The notes below the pieces were generated by a model. That model was not told the DNA's origin. It saw nothing but the letters and a program-made list of their open reading frames with translations, and searched no databases. A stretch of 13,570 bases of DNA from an uncultured Verrucomicrobiota bacterium. Its GTDB lineage: Bacteria > Verrucomicrobiota > Verrucomicrobiia > Limisphaerales > JADLHS01. Below are positions 1 to 7,300 of this stretch, piece after piece. A program made the position numbers and the translations under genes. Numbering within the stretch: position 1 is the stretch's first letter; the number at the start of each line of letters is the position of its first letter. Location: the NCBI GenBank assembly GCA_937894935.1, contig CALAYC010000338.1, forward strand, positions 1 through 13,570. Direction: 5' to 3'.

Positions 1-588
1 AATCACCAACAGCGCAATCTGCATCAAATCAAATTCACTCTTGAAGATGTTCAACCCTGCCAATCCCACACACGCCACCGTCATCGTCGCCATGCGCTGT
101 GGCTTCGCCATCGGGCCGATGAAATATTGCGCCGTTCCTGCCGACACACCGAGTGCGCGCACATACGCCGTAATCACCGCCAGCGCCGCCGCCATCCAAC
201 CCAACGTTTGCAGCCATGGCGACGTCGGCATCGAATAACCCGCGCCCGCGAGAACGAAAACATCTGCGAAGCGATCCGGCAGTTCGTTGTAAATCTCGCC
301 GGACTTCGTTTTGAATCCGCCTTCCACCGCCACCATTCCGTCGAAGAGATTACACAGCAATCGCAGTTGAATCCCCACGGCAGCCAGCAAAAACAATCCG
401 ACGCGCGGCCCGAACCCGACTTTTCCCGCCCAGATAAACGCCAGTCCGGCAACCATCGCGAACACGACACTCATCACGGAAATCGTGTTTGGCTGAACAC
501 GTTTTTTCACCAGCCAACTCGTCGTGGCCGCCGCCCACTTCGTGTTGCGCGACGTCAAAGGTCGTCGCGTGAGTTTCTCTTCGCTCAT
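1..588 (-). CDS. CDP-alcohol phosphatidyltransferase family protein (3' end beyond the window)
   Basis: An open frame of 196 codons runs from the ATG at 588 to the left edge without a stop, so the C-terminus is missing (probably only a short piece). The protein begins MSEEKLTRRPLTSRNTKW and has several hydrophobic segments (about residues 36-54, 60-76, 107-135 and 154-180), as expected of this integral membrane family, which joins a CDP-activated lipid headgroup donor to an alcohol. The family signature lies at residues 80-105 but is altered: N80-x2-D83-G84-x2-A87-V88-x8-G97-x3-N101-x3-D105, where the canonical form has Asp at positions 80 and 101 and Arg at 88. I recall a subfamily with this same NLxDGMVAVEGG pattern, so it is probably not a decaying gene. 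The substrate cannot be told. It lies 61 bp downstream of the Gfo/Idh/MocA gene on the same strand, so cotranscription is possible. No strong ribosome binding site precedes the ATG. Confidence 0.85.
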   Translation of the reverse strand, partial: MSEEKLTRRPLTSRNTKWAAATTSWLVKKRVQPNTISVMSVVFAMVAGLAFIWAGKVGFGPRVGLFLLAAVGIQLRLLCNLFDGMVAVEGGFKTKSGEIYNELPDRFADVFVLAGAGYSMPTSPWLQTLGWMAAALAVITAYVRALGVSAGTAQYFIGPMAKPQRMATMTVACVGLAGLNIFKSEFDLMQIALLVI

Positions 589-649
589 TTGTTTTGTTTA
601 CCTGTGGGAAACAACGTGAGGAATCTCTGATTGAAAACTTTCCAACCGC

Positions 650-1669
650 TTACCGGCTCGCCTGCACCTGTCGCGTGATTTCAAACGCCAGATCCAACGC
701 CGCCTTTGCCGATTCGCCACTGACCCGTGGCGTCTGCTTTTCGCGCACGCAATTCACGAAATGTTGCAACTCCAGCTTCAACGGTTCATCGCGCACAATC
801 GGCACCGGTTCACGCACAATCCGCTTACCGGCAAATTCACTTACGATGGTCGAGTCGCGCGACGCCAAAAGTTTTTTGAGCAACGAACTCTCTTCCTCTC
901 CGTCTCGCGCAATGCGATAGATGAATCCCTCCTGCGCCCGGTAATCGAGCGAGATGTAGCTCGGCGTTTCACCGCCGCTGAACACCCGGATTTTCCGCAT
1001 CCGCTCCGGACTCACGCGACTCACCGTCAGATTCGCCACGCAGCCGTTTGCAAAACGCAATCGCGCATTCGCGATGTCTTCGCTCTTGCTCAACACCGGC
1101 ACGCCGACCGCGTCCACGCTGGTCACCGGCGATTTCACGAACGCCAACACCACGTCGAGATCGTGAATCATCAAATCCAACACCACCCCGATATCCGTGC
1201 TGCGTGCCGGATACGGCGACAGCCGATGCGTTTCAATGAAGCGCGGATGCGTCGCCACGGTTTCGAGATAGTTGAACACCGGATTGAACCGCTCCACGTG
1301 GCCGACCTGCAACACACAGTTGTTTTCCTGCGCCAGCTTCACCAATTCCGTCGCCTGCTCGGCGTGATCGGTCATCGGTTTTTCAATCAACACATGCTTG
1401 CCCTGGAGCAGACATTGTTTTGCAAGTTCGTAATGCGTAATCGTCGGCGTAACGATGCTGACCGCCTCCGCTTCAGCGATGGTTTCTTCGATGGAACTCA
1501 ACGCATGCGTACGATGTTTGGAAGCGATGTGTCGCGCGACTTCATGATTGGTGTCATAAATTCCCACGAGGTCCGCCTCGCGGTTGCTCACCATTTGCGC
1601 GTAAATCCGGACATGCTCCTTTCCGAGTGAGCCAGTGCCCAGAACGGCCACTTTGACCTTCGATGCCAT
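650..1669 (-). CDS. Gfo/Idh/MocA family NAD(P)-dependent oxidoreductase
   Basis: The 339-residue protein has the two-domain layout of the family. An N-terminal Rossmann fold carries G11-T-G13-S-L-G16 and an acidic residue D39 at the end of the second strand. The E96-K97-P98 signature follows, and the C-terminal substrate domain carries D165-x3-H169, the usual catalytic neighbourhood. The stretch GHVERFNP (123-130) resembles sugar-nucleotide 3-dehydrogenases such as GnnA, which prepares UDP-GlcNAc for 2,3-diamino sugar synthesis in lipid A. That specificity is only a guess, because no aminotransferase (GnnB) or lpx gene is visible here. The ATG at 1669 is preferred because it starts directly before the Rossmann strand (MASKVKVAVLG). 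A TTG at 1723 would add 18 residues unrelated to the fold. The gap to pdxH is 201 bp, so it may have its own promoter. Confidence 0.88.
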   Translation of the reverse strand: MASKVKVAVLGTGSLGKEHVRIYAQMVSNREADLVGIYDTNHEVARHIASKHRTHALSSIEETIAEAEAVSIVTPTITHYELAKQCLLQGKHVLIEKPMTDHAEQATELVKLAQENNCVLQVGHVERFNPVFNYLETVATHPRFIETHRLSPYPARSTDIGVVLDLMIHDLDVVLAFVKSPVTSVDAVGVPVLSKSEDIANARLRFANGCVANLTVSRVSPERMRKIRVFSGGETPSYISLDYRAQEGFIYRIARDGEEESSLLKKLLASRDSTIVSEFAGKRIVREPVPIVRDEPLKLELQHFVNCVREKQTPRVSGESAKAALDLAFEITRQVQASR

Positions 1670-1870
1670 ACCGCAGGTTAGGAGGCAGATGCGCTGCTTT
1701 GAAAGGCGATTTTTAGGAAGCAACCCGCTTTAATCACGAATAGCGCCTGATTAAACCGGATAAATCGAACACCCGCTCGCTACATCCTGGACTGCGGCAA
1801 TGCAGCGCCACGCCGCTTTCGCAATTTGAAACCCAATTCGCTCAGCCCCAATTTGCGCCGCCACAGAAAT

Positions 1871-2578
1871 TCACGGCGACAGCCGTTCAATCTTCCATGT
1901 GTCATCCACTTGGCGCGTGTAGCAAAACCGGTCATGCATCCGGCTCGCGCGTCCCTGCCAGAATTCAATCCGCTCCGGACGCAACACATACCCCCCCCAA
2001 TTCGGCGGCAACGGCACATCGTCACCCGGGAACCGCGCTGCCATCTCCTGCCAGAGTTTTTCCAACGCCGCCCGATCCGGCACCACGCTGCTTTGATTCG
2101 ACGCCCACGCGCCAATGCGACTTCCCTTGGGCCGCGTTCTGAAATACGCCTCCGACTCTTCGCGACTCACTTTGGTCACGGAGCCGGCGATGCAAACCTG
2201 GCGCTCCAGTTCCGGCCAGAAAAACGTCAGTGCCGCATTCGGATTAGCTGCCAGTTCACGTCCCTTTCGACTTTCGTAATTTGTGAAAAAAATGAAGCCC
2301 CGTTCATCTACGCCCTTGAGCAGCACCGTGCGGGAAGAAGGTTTGCCATCTGCACCGACCGTCGCCAACGTCATCGCGTTGACTTCGACGCGCGTGTTAC
2401 CGAGCACCGCCTGCCAGACGTCATAAAGCGCGATGCCGATCTTGCGCCAACGGGATTTTCCGCGCGAATGAGCCGCTGCTTCGAACCACGTGCGGAACTG
2501 CTCAATCGGATCAGACTTCAACTCCCGCCGTTCCAATTCACCGGCGGTATAATTGCGTCGCATGTCGGCAATAGCCAT
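1871..2578 (-). CDS. pdxH: Pyridoxamine/pyridoxine 5'-phosphate oxidase
   Basis: PdxH is the FMN enzyme that oxidises pyridoxamine or pyridoxine 5'-phosphate to pyridoxal 5'-phosphate, using oxygen, in the cytoplasm. The 235-residue sequence matches the family along its length: VNAMTLATV (66-74), RTVLLKG (83-89), NYESRKG (100-106), ERQV (125-128), Y145-x3-R149-x3-S153 followed by IGAW, and the C-terminal R213-x-H215-D-R with WKIERLSP at the end. The tyrosine, arginine, serine, arginine and histidine that contact PLP in the E. coli enzyme all have counterparts. It is about 17 residues longer than the E. coli protein (218), because roughly 20 extra residues (about 37-64, basic and tryptophan-rich) sit between the N-terminal helix and the first barrel strand. 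Translation starts at 2578 or at the second ATG at 2563; neither has a strong ribosome binding site. The gap to the upstream DUF2330 gene is 54 bp and contains one copy of a 22-bp repeat. Confidence 0.95.
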   Translation of the reverse strand: MAIADMRRNYTAGELERRELKSDPIEQFRTWFEAAAHSRGKSRWRKIGIALYDVWQAVLGNTRVEVNAMTLATVGADGKPSSRTVLLKGVDERGFIFFTNYESRKGRELAANPNAALTFFWPELERQVCIAGSVTKVSREESEAYFRTRPKGSRIGAWASNQSSVVPDRAALEKLWQEMAARFPGDDVPLPPNWGGYVLRPERIEFWQGRASRMHDRFCYTRQVDDTWKIERLSP

Positions 2579-2601
2579 AACACCCGCAGGCTAAACTGCC
2601 G

Positions 2602-2623
2602 CGCGCTCAATCGCCACTCGGAA
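2602..2623. repeat. 22-bp direct repeat, copy 1 (gap before pdxH)
   Basis: This is an exact 22-bp match to 4299-4320 in the same orientation, beginning CGCGCTCAAT and ending CACTCGGAA. It lies in the 54-bp gap between the DUF2330 gene and pdxH. The matching stretch stops abruptly on both sides. Confidence 0.85.
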
Positions 2624-2632
2624 TCGACGCCA

Positions 2633-4162
2633 TTACGGCTCCGGCTGCCAGCTTCTGAGAACAGTTTCGCGTCCCCAGTTGTCAAACGTCACGAAGAACA
2701 CCGTCCCGTTCGTTTCTCGCAGCACAAAATTCCCCGGTGAGTCTTCTTCGCGAATCAGAGCGCCCGAAAGAAAATTAGTCCAACCACCACGATACGTCCC
2801 TCCCGGGACCTCAAATGTCTCGCCAGTTGAGATCCGTCCGACAATTTCCTTCGCTCGTTCAAGCCGTTCTCCGTAAATAAGATTCCCCACATTGTACTGA
2901 GCATTCCTAGTATAAAGGTGTGGCATTCTAATCAATCTTACTTCTGTTTTCGGCAGCCAGGCATAGATCAATCCACCAATCCCCACGCAGCAAAGTGCCG
3001 CAATTCCGATTCGCGGGAGCGTTTCTTCAAGGCGTCTGGCGAGCCCGGTTAGCCTCAGCAAAACCGCCGCTCCCAGAAGCAAACCTACCGACCAATTGAG
3101 TGCCAGCGTCACCACACCTCGCTGACTGTACTGGGCATTCCTTTGCCCGGAAAATGGCCGCCACTCGATCCAGACGTCATCACGCATTTGTTCCGGCAAA
3201 AGCGTCGCGGTCAATTTGGTAGCAACCGCAGCATCACGCACCCATTGCAACAAGAGCGGATGCGCAACTACCAGCCTTTCATCAGAAAAAGTTTCAGTCC
3301 CGTTTCCCGCCACATGCGGCTGCGCACATCGCACTACTTTGAAATGTTTCGCTTCGGCACGTTGCGGACCGAACACATACAACTCCACATCCAAAGCGCC
3401 GTTATCCACTCCAGTCAGGCGCATCGGATAAACCGCTTTCTCGGTCGGAAACGTGAATGACAAGGGATGCGGCGTATGCGTTCCCATTTCGGTCGTCGTT
3501 CGTTGCAATTTCGTCGCCACAAAAACCCATCCGGTTTTGACATAATCCGCAATAACCGGGAGCGCATTACTCGAAACAACAAACCCGTTCTCATTCAACC
3601 ACGTGACCAAAGCATTCGGCTCCCGTGCTGTAATAGTTGTAGTTTCAAAATCGCCGATAACATTACGTTCGAGAACCGTCACCGCCGCATCGGAAAGATT
3701 TCCGCCGCCTGCCGTTGCTTTTCCCAGCGATGGCAACAACAGGCTGGCCAGAAACAGGAACATCAGCATGATGATTACCCCCGGCCAGAAACCTTTTAAC
3801 TGAGCCCCCATCACAAAGAACAACATGATCACCACCGCCCCTGGCAGATAGAGGTAAAACGGAGTCACATTATGGATGATCCGTGGCTGAAAGAGATGTT
3901 GGAGCGTCGGAAACAATCCGGTCGTCGCGGCCTCAATCACCGGTGGGTTCGGCAGCGGCACGACCCAGGCAAAATTACTTCCAGCACCGGTGAAGCGGGT
4001 TTCAATCACCAACCGCTCCACGCCGTTACTGAAGTAGATGAGCGCCCGCTGATCAGGAATTGTGACATCCGCCGCTAACGCCGTTGGAAAAACTTTCCCA
4101 TCAGCCACCGCCTGCGGTGGCACCAGAATCGCCAGCACCAAAAGAAGAATGCGCTGCAACAT
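2633..4162 (-). CDS. Membrane-anchored DUF2330-type protein of unknown function
   Basis: This is a 509-residue protein with a signal peptide (1-20, probable cleavage AVA|D). The mature N-terminus has the pattern I associate with DUF2330: QRALIYFSNGVERLVIETRF followed by NFAWVVPLPNPP (63-74). The function of that family is unknown. Two strong hydrophobic segments (about 104-120 and 126-147) interrupt the presumed extracytoplasmic domain, which then resumes (about 160-340). Two more segments lie at about 350-373 and 385-403, and a final soluble tail of about 100 residues follows. The motif RNAQY occurs twice, at 341-345 and 419-423, encoded by 16-bp stretches differing at one base. An AGGG lies about 5 nt upstream of the ATG at 4162. 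Neighbours (valS upstream, pdxH downstream) give no clear functional hint. The family assignment is from memory of the motif and is moderately sure. Confidence 0.75.
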   Translation of the reverse strand: MLQRILLLVLAILVPPQAVADGKVFPTALAADVTIPDQRALIYFSNGVERLVIETRFTGAGSNFAWVVPLPNPPVIEAATTGLFPTLQHLFQPRIIHNVTPFYLYLPGAVVIMLFFVMGAQLKGFWPGVIIMLMFLFLASLLLPSLGKATAGGGNLSDAAVTVLERNVIGDFETTTITAREPNALVTWLNENGFVVSSNALPVIADYVKTGWVFVATKLQRTTTEMGTHTPHPLSFTFPTEKAVYPMRLTGVDNGALDVELYVFGPQRAEAKHFKVVRCAQPHVAGNGTETFSDERLVVAHPLLLQWVRDAAVATKLTATLLPEQMRDDVWIEWRPFSGQRNAQYSQRGVVTLALNWSVGLLLGAAVLLRLTGLARRLEETLPRIGIAALCCVGIGGLIYAWLPKTEVRLIRMPHLYTRNAQYNVGNLIYGERLERAKEIVGRISTGETFEVPGGTYRGGWTNFLSGALIREEDSPGNFVLRETNGTVFFVTFDNWGRETVLRSWQPEP

Positions 4163-4298
4163 AGACCCTGAACAAGCGTCCGAACTCCACCCGACTATCG
4201 CAAGAAGTTCCTTTTGCTCGCTCTGATTTGACCGCGCTCAGGCAAAATCGTTTCGCCACACGCAGACATTAATCAGTCGGCCCCGGATTCACCCACCA

Positions 4299-4320
4299 CG
4301 CGCTCAATCGCCACTCGGAA
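4299..4320. repeat. 22-bp direct repeat, copy 2 (gap between valS and the DUF2330 gene)
   Basis: This is identical over 22 bp to 2602-2623 and in the same orientation. It lies in the 219-bp gap downstream of valS. Read on the minus strand, a related but looser string (GTGGCGA, then CGATT, then TGAGCGCGG) follows a little further on, around 4234-4262, so the unit may be part of a larger degraded repeat. Confidence 0.85.
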
Positions 4321-4339
4321 CATTTTGAACTGCGTCGGC

Positions 4340-4363
4340 AAAGCGCAGCGACGACGGCGCTTT
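4340..4363 (-). terminator. Possible hairpin downstream of valS
   Basis: AAAGCGC and GCGCTTT form a perfect 7-bp stem around a 10-nt loop, 18 bp after the valS stop. The 3' arm ends in TTT but no longer T-run follows on the minus strand, so this is a weak terminator candidate. Confidence 0.25.
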
Positions 4364-4381
4364 CCTTCCAACGGCACAAAA

Positions 4382-7300
4382 TCAACCCAGCCCTTCCAAC
4401 GCCGCTTGCACGTGCTCCAGCTTGGCCTTCCAATCCACCAGCCGTTGCTCGTGATCGCGCAACACTTCCGCCGGCACTTTCTGTGTGAAATTCGGGTTCG
4501 CCAGCTTCTGCTCGACCTTGCCGATTTCGACTTTGATTTTTTCCAATTCCTTCGTCAGGCGCGCTTTCTCCGCCGCCACATCAATCAACCCTTCCAGCGG
4601 CAGGAACAATTCTCCGAACGGCGTATGCGCCGTCGGCGTACCTTTCTTCGCCGCGTAACCTTCGTTGATCTCGATAGCCTCCGCGTTGAGTAAAATTTTG
4701 ATCACCTCAGCATCATGCGGCAGCACTTCCCGACTTGGCTTTAGGACAAACTTCACTTTCTTGCCCGCTTGAATGTTCCCGATGCGGCGCAAGTTGCGAC
4801 CTTGCGTCACGACCTCATATTTCTGCGTGGCGAATTCGAGATAACAATCGTCGAGACCGTAATGATCGCGGAAATCCTGGTCGAACGGCTTGGGCCACGG
4901 TGCGTTCATGATGGTTTTGCCGCCCTGTTGTTCCGGCATGTCCATCGCGTAACCCATCCCGTGCCACAGTTCCTCCGTGATGAACGGCAGGAACGGATGG
5001 AACAACCGCAACGTATGCGAAAGCACGAAATCAATCACCGCGAGCGTGTTTGCTTTGCGCTTCTCGTCCGTGCCGAAGAAGACGGCCTTGCTCGCCTCGA
5101 TATACCAATCGCAATACTCATTCCAGAAGAAGCGATACAACGCCTGCACCGCCACGCTGAAATTGTAGCTGTTCAACGCGTCGGTGATTTCGCGAATCGC
5201 TCCGTTCAACTTGAGCAAAATCCATTTGTCATCCGTCGTCAAAAGCTCGGCGTTGATTTCGCCCTGCACTTCGCCGCCTTGCATTTGCCGGAAGCGACAC
5301 GCGTTCCACAGCTTGTTGCAAAAGTTGCGGCCCAACTCGACATCCTTCTCGTCGAACAACACGTCCTGACCCAGCGGCGCACTGCGCATCGTGCCGAAGC
5401 GCAACGCATCCGCACCGTACTTCGCGATGAGGTCGAGCGGATCGGGCGAGTTGCCGAGCGTCTTCGACATCTTGCGGCCCTGCTTGTCGCGGATGATGCC
5501 GGTGAAATAAACATTCTTGAACGGCTTCGCATCTGGGAGGCCGAACTTCGGCTCGCCCATGAACTCGTAGCCCGCCATGATCATGCGCGCGACCCAGAAG
5601 AAAATGATGTCCGGCCCGGTGACAAGATCGGTGGTCGGATAAAACTTCTTCAACGTCTCCGTGCTCTCAGGCCAGCCCATCGTGGCAAACGGCCAAAGCC
5701 AGGAACTGAACCACGTGTCGAGCACGTCGGGGTCTTGGGTGAAGCCATGAGCATCGAACCACCTACCAACGTTATCAAAGTCAGCAGCGATCCGAATTTC
5801 GTAATCGGCTTCAGTTGAACCGACAAACTCGACAATTGCTTCGTACGAGGAGTTTGCCAACTCCTTTCCATCTGAAAGCCGAATGAACCTGAAATCAATC
5901 AACCCACTTGGCTTACCTGACGCATCTTTCTTGAAGTCTGCTTGATACTTTGTCGATTTTATTTCTTCCAGAATACCGCTCAGACTTTGATTTGATAGAC
6001 GAACACGCTTCGTCCACACCGGAATCCGATGTCCCCACCAAAGCTGGCGGCTGATGCACCAGTCCTGAATGTTGGTCAGCCAGTGATCGTAAACCTTCGC
6101 CCACCGCTGCGGATGGAACCGCATTTTCTGGTAGGGCGCGCACTCCGTTGCGCGCCGCGGCTCGCTGGGGACAGCGAGCCCTACCTCGTCATCTTTCGCC
6201 ACGCACGCCTTGGCTTGCTCCACAGCCGGGTACTTTAGAAACCACTGACGACTTAAACGCGGCTCAATTGGCACGCCAGCTCGTTGGCTAAAGCCAACAT
6301 TATTTTCATAGGGCTTTGCCTCAACAAGGACGCCAAGTTCGGTGAGTTTTTCTTCCGCGACCTTGCGCGCCTTGAACCGATCAAGTTCTCGCAAATCTGC
6401 CCCTGCGGCATCGCTCATCACACCGTCTGGCCTAATCACTTCTAAAATCGGCAAGCTATGGCGCTGGCCGATTTCAAAGTCCGCCTTGTCGTGCGCCGGC
6501 GTCACTTTGAGCACACCCGTACCGAACTCAAAATCCACATGCTCGTCACCGATAATCGGGATGAGCTTCTGTTCGCGCGGCAATTCCGCCGGCAACGGTC
6601 GCACCACGTACTTACCGATCAGATGCGCGTAACGGGTGTCCTTCGGATTCACCGCCACCGCCGTGTCGCCCGGAATGGTTTCCGGTCGCGTCGTCGCAAT
6701 CGTGAGCCAGACACGACCCTCGGAATCAATTTCCGGGCCGCCTTTTGATGCGGCTTCCTCATCTGGCTTAGAATCAGAAGCGGACGTATCACCAGTTTGC
6801 GCACCGGTCGGAGTGAGGCAGCGTCCACTCACACCTTTGACAGGCATTCCGTCCTTTTCCACTGCTTCAACCCGGAAGTGATACATGAAACCTTTCTGCG
6901 GTTTCATTTCCACTTCCTCATCCGAGAGCGCCGTCTGCGTGGCCGGACACCAGTTCACCATTCGCTTGCCGCGATAGATGAGCCCCTTCTTGTAAAGCTC
7001 CACGAAAACTTTTTGCACACAGCGCGAATACTCCGGGTCCATGGTGAAGCGTTCGCGCGTCCAATCACACGAACACCCGAGTTTCTTGAGCTGATTGATG
7101 ATGATGCCGCCGTGCTTTTCCTTCCACGCCCAAACCCGTTTGAGAAATTCCTCGCGCCCGATATCGTACCGCGATTTCTTTTCCTCTTTCTTGAGTTGTT
7201 TTTCCACCATCACCTGTGTGGCGATGCCCGCGTGGTCCGTGCCGGGCAGCCAAAGCACTTCCTTGCCGTCCATGCGCGCTTTGCGGGCGAGAATGTCTTG

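Noticed and set aside
1670..1870. Small gene or promoter in the 201-bp gap between pdxH and the Gfo/Idh/MocA gene
   Set aside because: No convincing open frame with a start and ribosome binding site, and no clear -35/-10 pair, was found. Repeated AATTGGG strings were noted but are too short to interpret.
1826..2740. A 304-codon open frame on the plus strand opposite pdxH
   Set aside because: It spans a well-supported pdxH and the end of the next gene in antisense, with no recognisable domains.
4769..5818. A 349-codon open frame on the plus strand opposite valS
   Set aside because: It is antisense of conserved ValRS catalytic sequence; composition is Arg/His-rich, with no family resemblance and no ribosome binding site noted.
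6283..6298. Hairpin GTTGGC-TAAA-GCCAAC inside valS
   Set aside because: It encodes conserved ValRS sequence around VGFSQR and has a short 6-bp stem, so it is best explained as chance in coding DNA.
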